Shown here: one piece after another, positions 7,913 through 25,031 of the stretch
How positions within the stretch are numbered: position 1 is the stretch's first letter
Layout of the letters: every line of letters starts with the position of its first letter
Program-made: the position numbers and the translations under genes
Notes under the pieces: generated by a model
What the model saw: only the letters and a program-made list of their open reading frames with translations
The model's database searches: none
Told to the model about the DNA's origin: nothing
Origin: Flavobacteriales bacterium UBA4466
GTDB lineage: Bacteria > Bacteroidota > Bacteroidia > Flavobacteriales_D > Sanyastnellaceae
Reading direction: 5' to 3'
Length of the DNA: 41,322 nucleotides
Assembly (NCBI GenBank): GCA_905182895.1
Contig: CAJJDD010000005.1
Span: 1-41,322 of the forward strand

Positions 7913-8429
7913 ATGACAAAAGAAGAAAAAAATCAGGCAATAATAAAAAAGATAACAAGTTTCTGCTTCTCCAGTGGTGTATTTAGCTGAAACTTCTGAG
8001 TTAGATGCTGGTTCAACTTCTAACCTCAGAAGAATGTGCTTTCAAAATGATATCACTTTAAAGGTTGTGAAAAACACACTTTTAAAGAGAGCCATGGATG
8101 AAGTAGAGGGTAGGGACTTTAGCCCATTATATGAGACTTTAAAAGGGAATACAACTCTTTTATTGGCGAATGTGGGTAACGGACCAGCAAAACTCATTAA
8201 GGAGTTCAGAAAGAAACACGATAAGCCAGTGTTAAAAGGGGCTTACGTTGAGGCAGAGTGTTACATTGGAGATGATCAATTACAAGCTTTAGCTGATATC
8301 AAATCGAAAGATGAGTTATTAGGTGAGTTAATTGGATTACTTCAATCTCCAGCTAAAAATGTTATATCGGCTCTTAAGTCAGGAGGTGGTACGATAGCTG
8401 GATTAGTAAAAACTCTATCTGATCGTTAA
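7913..8429 (+). CDS. rplJ: 50S ribosomal protein L10 (one frameshift)
   Basis: Stalk protein that carries the L7/L12 dimers. The start MTKEEKNQAIIKKITS at ATG 7913 and the remainder PVVYLAETSELDAGSTSNLR with KVVKNTLLKRAMDEV are typical of Bacteroidota uL10. The two parts are in different frames. The break sits in the TTT at 7960-7962; removing one T gives ITSSASPVVYLAE. Repaired length is about 171 aa, as expected. A downstream GTG at 7974 would remove the rRNA-binding N-terminus and is not a plausible start. Confidence 0.94.
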
Positions 8430-8471
8430 TTAAATTTTTTAATAAAATAATAGTATTTAATAAATAATAAA

Positions 8472-8849
8472 ATGGCAGATTTAAAAACTATGGCAGAAGA
8501 TTTAGTAAATCTTACTGTTAAAGACGTAAATGAGCTTGCCCAAATTCTTAAAGACGAATATGGTATCGAACCTGCTGCTGCAGCAGCAGTGGTTGTAGCT
8601 CAAGGTGGAGGTGCTGACGGTGAAGGTGCTGAAGAGCAGTCTGAATTTGATGTAATTCTTAAAGCAGCTGGTGGTTCTAAACTAGCAGTTGTGAAATTAG
8701 TTAAGGAATTAACTGGTTTAGGTCTTAAAGAGGCAAAGGATATAGTTGACAGTGCACCAGCTCCTTTAAAGGAAGGTGTATCTAAAGATGAAGCAGAAGC
8801 ACTTAAAGCTCAATTAGAGGAAGCAGGCGCTGAAGTAGAACTTAAGTAA
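8472..8849 (+). CDS. rplL: 50S ribosomal protein L7/L12
   Basis: 125 aa, intact. N-terminal dimerisation region ([20 protein letters not shown]), an Ala-rich hinge ([20 protein letters not shown]), then the factor-binding domain with [20 protein letters not shown] and [20 protein letters not shown]. Two to three dimers per ribosome bind translation GTPases. A 42-base gap follows rplJ, and a hairpin separates it from rpoB. Confidence 0.98.
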   Translation: MADLKTMAEDLVNLTVKDVNELAQILKDEYGIEPAAAAAVVVAQGGGADGEGAEEQSEFDVILKAAGGSKLAVVKLVKELTGLGLKEAKDIVDSAPAPLKEGVSKDEAEALKAQLEEAGAEVELK

Positions 8850-8871
8850 ATTAAGTTCATTCATAGGATTA

Positions 8872-8917
8872 AAAAGGCATGGTGATGGGCGTAATTGTTC
8901 CATCGCCATAGCCTTTT
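8872..8917 (+). terminator. rplL-rpoB attenuator hairpin
   Basis: AAAAGGC-ATGGTGATGG (8872-8888) pairs with CCATCGCCAT-A-GCCTTTT (8900-8917), with one bulge and a G-T pair; the stem end supplies the T-run. In other bacteria an attenuator in this position lowers rpoBC output relative to the ribosomal genes. That function is inferred from position and shape. Confidence 0.7.
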
Positions 8918-8963
8918 AAATGGTTAAAGGGGTTTTTCCTGATTTTGTAGTTCATTAAAATAA

Positions 8964-12782
<3,819 letters not shown>

Positions 12783-12796
12783 CTCTATAAAATTAA

Positions 12797-12832
12797 GCGT
12801 TGCAATGGCTGATTCGTCAACCATTGCTGCGC
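12797..12832 (+). other. Intercistronic hairpin between rpoB and rpoC
   Basis: GCG plus GCAATGG (12797-12808) faces CCATTGC plus CGC (12821-12832), with a two-by-one internal loop. No T-run follows. A stem in this place may be an RNase processing or stability site. Its 5' arm contains the 9-mer GCGTTGCAA, which recurs through the window. Confidence 0.5.
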
Positions 12833-12860
12833 ATATTTAAAGAAGAATTTTCTTTCATAA

Positions 12861-17163
<4,303 letters not shown>

Positions 17164-17186
17164 AGAAAAATATAAACGCAATATTT

Positions 17187-17218
17187 AAAAGGCTGATGCA
17201 TTTGCATCAGCCTTTTTT
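17187..17218 (+). terminator. Rho-independent terminator of rpoBC
   Basis: AAAAGGCTGATGCA (17187-17200) pairs perfectly with TGCATCAGCCTTTT (from 17203), with a tiny loop, and the T-run continues to 17218. It ends the long nusG-to-rpoC transcription unit. Confidence 0.93.
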
Positions 17219-17788
17219 GTTTTGTAAGTCGTTTGTTCTGAATAAGAACTGGAGTGTCTGTAGTGTTTTTACTAACAGCTATCTTAGGCCAGAGGAAGTT
17301 GTAAAAGACCGTAATAAAGACCTAGTTGGAGTAATACTAGGTTTGGGATGAGCTGCGCAAAAGTATGTTCATATATAGCAGAGGTCTTGACATGAAAAAC
17401 CCAACGGAGCGTCAGGTCTTAGAAGGTTTAGCGTTACAATATTTTTTGCCTCGGCAGGGGAAAGGAGTAACATTTTCAGACTTCCATGAGGTTGGGCGGT
17501 TGAATCCGTCCGCATGTGAGAGGGACCATAAATACTACTTTCAGTCATTTGAAAAAGGACTAGAAGAAGGTTTTAGTGTAAAGGTTGATCAAGCTACTCA
17601 GGTGTAAATGCTCAAAGAATCAGATTTTAAAATTTTTATTGATTCAACCAAGGACGTAGTTTAGTTACAATCGCGAAAAGGGAAAGCGAAAAGGTTTTAT
17701 TTTTATTGTAACCCTATAAAATTCGGTATACTCAGACCTCAAACTTCAGTAACTGAGCGCAACCGAAGTAACAACCTCAGACTAACTT
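17219..17788. other. Gap after rpoC with no recognised gene
   Basis: 570 bases between the rpoC terminator and the convergent gene. I see one weak + strand reading frame (listed separately) and no RNA gene. There is an inverted repeat, GTTACAAT (17664-17671) and ATTGTAAC (17705-17712), which encloses a tandem pair of GCGAAAAGG. A shorter frame before the small reading frame (NSYLRPEEVVKDRNKDLVG, about 17275-17340) has no start codon. Given the error rate elsewhere, a broken gene could be hidden here. Confidence 0.5.
17365..17607 (+). CDS. Possible small protein of unknown function
   Basis: An 80-aa frame from ATG 17365, or 71 aa from ATG 17392 (MKNPTERQVLEGLALQYFLP). I do not recognise it. 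It has no membrane segment or signal peptide; composition is mixed and soluble-looking, with a fairly polar C-terminus (FSVKVDQATQV). No promoter or ribosome binding site decides the start. Neighbours give no hint: it follows the rpoC terminator and faces a convergent gene. The length is at the edge of what chance allows in this composition. It may be a real small gene, a fragment of a longer one broken by base errors, or noise. Confidence 0.3.
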   Translation: MFIYSRGLDMKNPTERQVLEGLALQYFLPRQGKGVTFSDFHEVGRLNPSACERDHKYYFQSFEKGLEEGFSVKVDQATQV

Positions 17789-19242
17789 TTAATTACTAGC
17801 CACCTCTGGTTTGTCCTTTGCGGCGTTTGCCTTTCCGTAGCCGAATAGTTTTTTATCCTTAATAATAGTATCTACATAAGCAGGGACCATAGATTCCCAT
17901 CCGGATTTGCCTTCTTTAATCATTTTGAGGCACTTTCTACTATGAATGTTTAGTACATCTTCATTATAGTCTTCTATGTCCATTATACGCTTATTTGAGA
18001 GCAGATAGTCATAAAGAGGTGTTAATCTCGGGTGAATAGGGGCGTTCTCGCTGTTTAGTACTTTCCCTTTATCCATCCAAGGGTAGAGATAGAGCTTTAA
18101 ATCTCTAGAGAACAAGTATGCCGAATGCCTCGAGAATTCCACCGTTGAGATTTCTGTAATATTTCTCATCAAAGATTTCTCATAGGTTATTTACTCCCAT
18201 TATAATTCCCATTCTCTTCTTGGTGTACCTAGAGAAATACTCTACGAGCTTATAGTACTTCATATAATTAGATATGAGTACGGTTTGACCAAGGGAGCAG
18301 AGTATGTCTGCTCTGTCTAAGAAATCTTTTTCATCTATATCCCCATCAGCTCTAAGATTGTTCAGAGTGATTTCGAACAGTACCTGAATTTTATCTGGTT
18401 CTACTTTATGCTCAGCTTCGAATAATTTGAAGCCTTTCATAATCATATCTATGTTCACCTTAGTCACAGGTCTGAAACTTCCTCTTATGGCTAGGATGTT
18501 TTTTTTATAGAGTACATCTGCGGCTTGTAAGTTCTGTCCGTCTGGAGAAAACATAACGGCATCTGTCATTCCATTTTTTAATAGTTGCAAACTCATTAAT
18601 CGGTTGTCTACGTACTTTAAAGTCGTGGTCCATGAAAAATTAATCATGTCAATTTCTAACTGGTCGTTACTTAAATTATCGTATAAAGACTTTACCAAGT
18701 TCTTTCGGATTGTCATTTATAGTAAAATGCCCCATATATTAAGTTAACACCCAATTTACCAAGGGTTTCTTGTTGCAGTCGAGCATCTGTTTCTTTAAAA
18801 CGTATGTGAAGTGTACTACAGTACTTGGTTTAGATTCTGGAGAAGTCTGAAATTTCACTCCTAACCAGCCGTGTCCTTGAATAGTTTTTTGGTAGTTAAT
18901 AGTGGATATGGTATTGGCAAAGGAGAAGAATTGCTTCGTCGGGTGGTTCGTTCTATCTAGTCTTTCTATGATTAACCCATATTCATGGTTAATCATCTTG
19001 TCGAGTCTCGACTTACAGACATAACGTTCTTTGTCTTCTTTTCCATAGATAGCATCACTGAAGTCTTTGTCATAGGCACTCATAGTTTTAGCTATGGTTC
19101 CGCTGGCACCTCCAGATCTGAAAAAGTGTCTTACCACTTCTTGTCCCGCGCCTATTTCAGCGAAGGTGCCATAAATATCCTGATCAAGATTAATTCTTAA
19201 TGCTTTCTGTTCTGGCGATAATACTACTCTTTCTATTTCCAC
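17789..19242 (-). CDS. Conserved Bacteroidota protein, function unknown (several breaks)
   Basis: Three consecutive reading-frame pieces form one protein of about 480 aa, reading from 19242 to 17789. Landmarks: LRINLDQDIYGTFAEIGAGQ, HFFRSGGASGTIAKTMSAYD, KDFSDAIYG, VDNRLMSLQLLKNGMTDAVM, ILAIRGSFRPVTKVNIDMIM, DRADILCSLGQTVLISNYMK and YFSRYTKKRMGIIMGVNNL. From memory this matches a family widespread in Bacteroidota, sometimes labelled TonB-dependent receptor or nicotinate-nucleotide adenylyltransferase; I see no beta-barrel, plug, signal peptide or nucleotidyltransferase motif to back either name. Breaks lie near 18780 (hides RLQQETLGKLGVNLIYGAFY), 18705-18725, 18640-18655 (compensating pair), an in-frame TGA near 18180 and a shift near 18120. 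No signal peptide is visible, so it is probably cytoplasmic. Confidence 0.75.
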
Positions 19243-19422
19243 GGTGTCTGTGTCTTGTTACAAAAATAGATGCTTTCTATTAGATATAATAACTCTTTAC
19301 GAAGTGCTTTGATTTAAAGTTTATCAGAATGTCAGTTTTATGTGATTCTTCTGCTTGCGATGATAGACTTTACTGTGGTTTATCTGGAACAAAAGACTCT
19401 GTAGATTTCTAAAACAGGGAAT

Positions 19423-19455
19423 AAAAAAACCTCTAGAAATTTCTAGAGGTTTTTT
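19423..19455 (-). terminator. Bidirectional palindromic terminator
   Basis: The perfect palindrome CCTCTAGAAATTTCTAGAGG (19430-19449) is flanked by seven A on the left and six T on the right, so it can work on both strands. It lies 60 bases after the - strand lipoprotein gene and most likely ends that transcript. Upstream to the next gene (19243-19422) I see nothing else. Confidence 0.85.
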
Positions 19456-19515
19456 GTCTTACTTAATAATGAGGTAAAACTATATTTTTCACGAATTAAG
19501 GAAAATAAGTGTGAA

Positions 19516-21195
19516 CTAGTCTTCTTTTTTAGCCTTTTCTTTTAAGCTTTCATCTAAAGCTACAGCAGAAGTGATGTTACTCATTACTCCAGCAGAATCA
19601 TTACTTCTAGCAGCTATAATAGCTCTTAAGTAATCCGCTACAGCAGATTCATCATTACTTTCAGTCATTGCTTGAGATGCTCCTGAATTATCTCCGTTTA
19701 ACATTTTAACTAGTGCCGTATTGAATGTTTCTTTACCATTCATACTTCCTATAGCAGCATCATACTCTCCATCTTGGATTTGGATAAGCCCTTTGTTATA
19801 ATTCACTTCAGAACCAGCACCAGAGGCATTACCGTAGAAGTTCATAGCAGCTCTTCTATCTCCAGAACGTCTAGTTAAGATTCCCATGTTGTTATTGGTG
19901 ATAGCATTCGTCTCAGCAGTAGTAGCTTTTCCCATGTAAGTCTGAGCCATATCATTGTCGCCTTGCATGATAAAATAGCAGCAGCATTGTTAGCACATCT
20001 ATAATCTGTAGTGAACTTGTCAGCACCAGCCTTATACATCGCCAGTTTATCATTCATGTCAGAAACTAGAGTAGCAGCCTTTAATAATTCCTCTACAGTT
20101 AATGAAGAAGGAGTAGATTTCCCGATTTGGATAAGTTCTTCATCAGAATATCCAGTTTCGTCATAATCGATAACTATCTGAGATCTTCTTAATTCAGGAA
20201 GAATTTGCTTTTCTATTTCTTTAAAAGTGAATGAAAGGTTTCTAATTTCTTCTTCTCTTTTATCCTTGTCAGTATAATCCTCTAAAAGACGAATAATTAA
20301 TTGCTTGTCTTCTATGTCAGAAGTTTGCATTTTAGATTTAAATCCTTCCCAGTCTTCTCCAAGAGGGACTAACGTAATTAACTCACTTCCTTCCTCTAGC
20401 TCTACTCCAGCACCTTTTAAGTATTTGGTCACTGCGGCTGCAGAACTTTCAGCTCTTTCTTGAGCTAAATTATCATTCAAATCAACTTCCCCTTCAGGAG
20501 AAGCAAAAGATTTAAGACTGATTTTAGTCACATCTTTTCTTTCGTCCGCAATTATTCCTTCTACGAACATTTTCATGTTGATCCAATCTTCGTCTTTTAG
20601 CTCTTTAGAAGTAACGTTAGATTTGTTTTTACCATAATTAATTTCAGTATCACTATTAGAGAAAGAAAGAACGCGCTGAAAGTTATCCATAGCCATAATA
20701 GGCATGTCGTCACTTTTCATTAAGTATGGAGTAGTGATTACACCAGAACCTATTAGCTAACGGTGCGAAAGTTTCATTTTTATTTCCCTTCTCACCATAA
20801 ATCCTAAGCTCTAAAGCACCTGCGTTTTCCATAGCAGGGTCATAATCTATCTGGTCAGTGTAAGTGAAACTTTTTCCGGTAGCGTAAGGAATTACAGTAC
20901 CGTTTCCGGCTGCATCTTCTCCTTGGTATTCTGTCATTTTAAAAGCTGTTTCACCACCTTCATAAATTAACACTGGAGTAGCTTCTACTCGTACTTTTTT
21001 GTGGAAATACTTTTCAGGGAATTCACCAGTAATCTCTAGGTCAATTTTGTCGCCTTTTACGATAAGAGGTTCTGGGCTACTTTTAGCTCCAAGTTCTTCT
21101 ATGTGGTCTTCCATTTTTCCTAGACCTGCACATCCTACTAATAAGAGTGCTATAACGCTAAAGAAAAGCGCTGATTTCCAAATTGGATTTTTCAT
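19516..21195 (-). CDS. Lipoprotein with OmpA-like segment and repeat-like tail (two frameshifts)
   Basis: Repaired length is about 559 aa. The N-terminus MKNPIWKSALFFSVIALLLV-GC is a lipoprotein signal with lipid-anchored Cys22. A beta-rich region follows (LIVKGDKIDLEITGEFPEKY, VRVEATPVLIYEGGETAFKM). The middle has SLKSFASPEGEVDLNDNLAQ then ERAESSAAAVTKYLK, the pattern of an OmpA-type peptidoglycan-binding domain. The C-terminus is helical with repeat-like units (TNNNMGILTRRSGDRRAAMN, VNYNKGLIQIQDGEYDAAIG), similar to TPR. Breaks: an extra A near 20747 (gives PLANGSGVITTPYLMKSD) and one near 19972 (before MQGDNDMAQTYMGK). It is probably an outer-membrane-attached envelope protein; I do not know a named homologue. 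It has its own downstream terminator and a 105-base gap from accA. Confidence 0.78.
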
Positions 21196-21300
21196 TACCT
21201 ATTTAATTTTTAGATACTTATAAAATGTTATTCACTTAAATGTGCAAATCTAAGATTATACCTTAGCTTCTGCAATAATTTTCGAATAAAACATTCACAA

Positions 21301-22258
21301 CTATTTGTTGTAAACCCCCATGTTTCCGAATTTTTTAATTCGAGCGTCTATTCTTTTTTGAGGTGTTAATGGGCTTAATTCTGCTATTAGCTTTATAAGT
21401 TCACTTTGGACTATTTGGAAGGCTTCTTCAGGAGCAGCATGAGCTCCGCCCACTGGCTCTTTGATAATACCGTCTATGAGTTTATTCTTCAGCATGTCAT
21501 TCGCAGTTAGCTTTAGGCAATCTGCGGCCTCCACTTTATGATCCCAATTTCCCCATAGGATAGTAGAACAGTTTTCAGGAGAAATCACAGAATACCATGA
21601 GTTCTCTAGCATCATAACTCTATCTCCGAGTCCTATTCCGAGAGCACCACCAGAAGCACCTTCACCTATCACTACGCAGATAAGCGGAACTTTTAGCTTT
21701 ATCATTTCGAATAGGTTTCTAGCTATAGCCTCGCCTTGTCCTCTCTCCTCTGCTTCTAAACCAGGAAAAGCTCCAGGAGTATCGATAAATGTAACTACGG
21801 GCTTATTGAACTTTTCAGCTAGTTTCATTAAGCCTTAATGCTTTTCTATATCCTTCAGGATTTGCCATCCCAAAGTTTCTATACTGCCTAAGTTTGGTGT
21901 TAAGCCCTTTCTGCTGACCTATAAAACATACAGATTGGTCCCCGAGCATCCCGAAACCACCTACCATAGCCTTGTCATCTTTTACCGTTCTGTCTCCATG
22001 GAGTTCCACGAACCTTCCTTCGGTAACCGCTTCTATATAAGATAGCGTATATGGTCTGTCTGGGTGTCTAGAAACCTGAACCTTTTGCCAAGGAGTCAGT
22101 TTCTTATATATTCTTTTACGTGTGTCAGATAATTTTTGGAGTAAATCTTTTTCAGGTTTACTCATATCTAAATCACTGGCTTGAGCGATTTCACGTTGTT
22201 TTTGCAGTTGTTCTTCGAGCTCTCTTATAGGCTCTTCGAAGTCTAAATAATTCGGCAT
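21301..22258 (-). CDS. accA: Acetyl-CoA carboxylase carboxyltransferase alpha (one frameshift)
   Basis: Forms the carboxyltransferase with AccD and makes malonyl-CoA for fatty acid synthesis. The first part shows [36 protein letters not shown] and [13 protein letters not shown]; the second shows [53 protein letters not shown] and [14 protein letters not shown]. The break is an extra A in TTAA at 21835-21838; removing it gives the expected [20 protein letters not shown]. Repaired length is about 318 aa, the normal size. It starts 45 bases after rdgB, so it may be the last gene of the men-rdgB-accA transcript. Confidence 0.95.
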
Positions 22259-22303
22259 GATGATTTATGTTAGAATGAGCGAAAATTACAAATCTCCTTA
22301 AAT

Positions 22304-22885
22304 CTAATCGTTATTTTCTAAAAAAGCCACAAGTTTTTGAATGGCACGGCCTCTGTGGCTGATCTTATTTTTCTGTTCTGATGTCATTTGAGCAAAGGAA
22401 ATTTCTGCTTCATCTGGTTTAAAAATTGAGTCATAACCGAATCCACCTTCACCAGTTCGTTTAGTCAAAATAACGCCTTCAACTTTTCCTTCGAAATTAT
22501 GTTCCTCTCCATTTATGATAAGACATACGGCAGTTCTAAACTGAGCCAGCCTATTGTTTCTTATAGAAAGTTCTTTTAGCAGTTTGGTTATGTTGTCATT
22601 GCTATTTCTTTGAGGTCCAGCGTATCTGGCAGAATAAACTCCAGGCTCCATATTAAGAGATTTCACCTCTAAGCCCGTGTCATCAGAGAAACAACTCAAT
22701 CCATAATTATCAGATACAAATTTGGCCTTGAGTTTAGCATTTCCTTCCAGTGTGTCTGATGTTTCAGGAATATCCTCTTCACAGCCTATGTCAGATAGAC
22801 CTTTAATGGTATACTTGTCCTTTAGCAGAGATCTAACTTCAGTAAGCTTGTGCTCATTATTGGTCGCGAATACGAGTGTTTCCAT
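22304..22885 (-). CDS. rdgB: dITP/XTP pyrophosphatase (RdgB/HAM1)
   Basis: House-cleaning enzyme that hydrolyses deaminated purine nucleotides (dITP, ITP, XTP) to monophosphates. Family motifs: FATNNEHKLTEVR at the N-terminus, CFSDDTGLEVKSL, PGVYSARYAG, FGYDSIFKPDE and the C-terminal SHRGRAIQKL. I chose ATG 22885 (METLVFATNNEHK) because the family begins this way; the frame is open 11 codons further upstream without homologous content. The length, 193 aa, is normal. The frame is intact. It lies 60 bases after menE on the same strand. Confidence 0.95.
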   Translation of the reverse strand: METLVFATNNEHKLTEVRSLLKDKYTIKGLSDIGCEEDIPETSDTLEGNAKLKAKFVSDNYGLSCFSDDTGLEVKSLNMEPGVYSARYAGPQRNSNDNITKLLKELSIRNNRLAQFRTAVCLIINGEEHNFEGKVEGVILTKRTGEGGFGYDSIFKPDEAEISFAQMTSEQKNKISHRGRAIQKLVAFLENND

Positions 22886-22945
22886 AGCTTTTAAAAAAAG
22901 TGCGCGAAGATAGGGCATTAATAGAATCTAGGCTTAAACTAAACT

Positions 22946-23980
22946 TTAAATCCGCTTGATTTTTCCAGATGCCGTCCTATCTATATGTACAACGAATCGG
23001 ATTTTTCGAGGGCCCCAGTAATCGGGTAGCTTCGGTTTTAATGATTCTAGAAAAACGCTTGTTTTTTCGCTTTCCCACGCTTCACATTCTATTACTAGCA
23101 CAGGAGTTTCGCCCAGCTCAGAGTGTATTTCTTTGGTAATATAGAATGCTTCATTTAGCTGCGTTGCAATAGTTTTTTCCAGCTCCTCTGCCACTATTTT
23201 TACTCCGCCAGAGTTAATCACATTGTCAATTCTCCCTAGCCAGTGGAATGAAGTCTCTGAAATCAGTTTTACTAGATCATTGGTTAGCAGCTTAGATTCT
23301 GGGAGTCGTAAACCCTCGATGCTTAATCGGCCTTCTGTATCTATAGAAAATGAAATCCCGGCTAAAGCTTGAAAATTAGACTTTCCATCTAGCTTTTTGA
23401 GTGCGACATGAGAAGCCGTTTCGGTCATTCCGTAGGTAGAGTAAGCGTTTATTTTTGCGTTGCAAAGCTCATGCTCTAGCGCATCACTTACAGCTGCACC
23501 GCCTATAATTAAGTTCTTCACTTTGTTTAACTGACTCACATCATTATTCAGTAATTTCTGAACTTGTAGTGGAATCATGGCGGTGAAATCAAAAGAAGAT
23601 ACACCTGCCAGTACTGAACTTAAATTCCCCTTAGGTTCTGTACAGGTGAGTTTCCATCCACCGAGTATGGCACGCATGAGCATCATTTTCCCGCCTATAT
23701 ACTTGGCAGGAATACAAAGCAATGCTGAGCTTCTTTTAGCTAATTTGAAATAAGCAATAGTGGCCTCTGCGCTGGCTGAAAGCACTTCTCTAGAAAGTTT
23801 TATCTCTTTAGGAATATCAGTAGAGCCAGAAGTTTTTTGAAGCAGCGGACCATCTAAAGAATAATACCATTCTAGAAAATTGAAAATCTCTTTCTTCCAT
23901 TCGGGAATTGATGTGTCTGAGTTCAAGCCAGATTCAACTTGGCGTTTTACATCTTCTATGTTTTGGAAGTCTAGAATCAT
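22946..23980 (-). CDS. menE: o-Succinylbenzoate-CoA ligase, MenE-like
   Basis: Adenylate-forming enzyme that activates o-succinylbenzoate with ATP and CoA in menaquinone synthesis. 344 aa, the short form usual in Bacteroidota. Motifs: the ATP loop KTSGSTDIPKEIKLS (Asp where most members have Gly), YGMTETASHVALKKLDG, WLGRIDNVINSGGVKIVAEE and the C-terminal ASGKIKRI with the catalytic Lys region. The start ATG at 23978-23980 overlaps the menC stop as ATGA, so translation is probably coupled. The position at the end of the men genes supports the specific name over a general acyl-CoA ligase. Confidence 0.9.
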   Translation of the reverse strand: MILDFQNIEDVKRQVESGLNSDTSIPEWKKEIFNFLEWYYSLDGPLLQKTSGSTDIPKEIKLSREVLSASAEATIAYFKLAKRSSALLCIPAKYIGGKMMLMRAILGGWKLTCTEPKGNLSSVLAGVSSFDFTAMIPLQVQKLLNNDVSQLNKVKNLIIGGAAVSDALEHELCNAKINAYSTYGMTETASHVALKKLDGKSNFQALAGISFSIDTEGRLSIEGLRLPESKLLTNDLVKLISETSFHWLGRIDNVINSGGVKIVAEELEKTIATQLNEAFYITKEIHSELGETPVLVIECEAWESEKTSVFLESLKPKLPDYWGPRKIRFVVHIDRTASGKIKRI

Positions 23981-25031
23981 TTGGTGTCTTTCAAATCCCA
24001 GTTCTGACTTCTGTCATAATAGATTTCGCCATTTTTCACTGTCCCGCCGAGTCTATATTGTTAGAATAAAGTCCGCCAGTCCCTAGCCCTTGTGGTAAAG
24101 GGTTATTAAGCGAGCTGGACCATTGGCTGATGGCGTTTAGGCCAATATTGGCTTCTAACGCGGAAGTATTCCAATAGTTGATTTCGTGGTTTTCAGCTAA
24201 TGAGATCCATTCATCACTGGCCTTAAACCCACCTAGTAAACTTGGTTTTAAAATGATGTACTGCGGCTGAATGATTTCTAGGAGTTCTCTTTTCTTTTCT
24301 ATAGAATGAATACCTATAAGCTCTTCGTCTAGTGCTATGTCTAGAGGTGAGAACATGCATAAAGCGGCCATTTCATCCACTTGGCCTTGCTTTATAGGTT
24401 GTTCTATGCTGTGGAGGTCTAGCTCAGACAGTCTAGCTAACTTCTCCAAAGCATCATCTAAACTAAATGCCCCATTGGCATCTACTCTAATCTCTATGTC
24501 ATTAGCGCTGTATTCGTTTCTTATAGATTTTATGATTTCTAATTCTTGTTCGAAATCTAGCGCACCTATTTTTAGTTTTATGCATCTAAACCCTGCTGCT
24601 ATTTTCTCTTTCACTTGAGACGACATAAACGGTCTGTCTCCCATCCATACTAGTCCATTTATAGCAAGTGGTTTCTGTTTGAGTGTGAAATCTGTAGGGA
24701 ATAATTCTCGCTTTCCACCTGTTTTTAAGTCCAATAAAGCTGTCTCTACTCCAAATCGTATAGCTGGAAATTCGACCAAGCTTTCATGGTAATTTTCATA
24801 CTCCGAAAATTTTTCTGCTACGTGATTGAGCTTTCTCTCAAATGCTTCCGGATTCTCAATACTCAAGCCTGCAATAATGCTGCATTCTCCTATTCCAGTA
24901 GTTCCTTTTTCATCAGTCAAACTAAGAAACCAAGTGTCCTTAGTTTTTAATTCATCTCTACTGGTTTTAGCCAAGAACTTAAATTCTAAGGTGTGTTTTA
25001 CTAGTTTGGTTTTCAGTTTAGAAAAGTTCAT
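23977..25031 (-). CDS. menC: o-Succinylbenzoate synthase (late frameshift)
   Basis: Enolase-superfamily dehydratase that turns SHCHC into o-succinylbenzoate. Residues expected for the family are present: the KxK pair in CIKLKIGAL, metal ligands in VDANGAFS, IEQPIKQ and ALDEELIG, and a Lys in YIILKPSLLGG. The first frame stops at 24036 just after GGLYSNNIDS. The true end GGTVKNGEIYYDRSQNWDLK plus DTK lies in the next frame and ends at TGA 23977-23979, so one base is wrong near 24045-24052. Repaired length is about 350 aa. The start overlaps menA by 14 bases. Confidence 0.92.
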
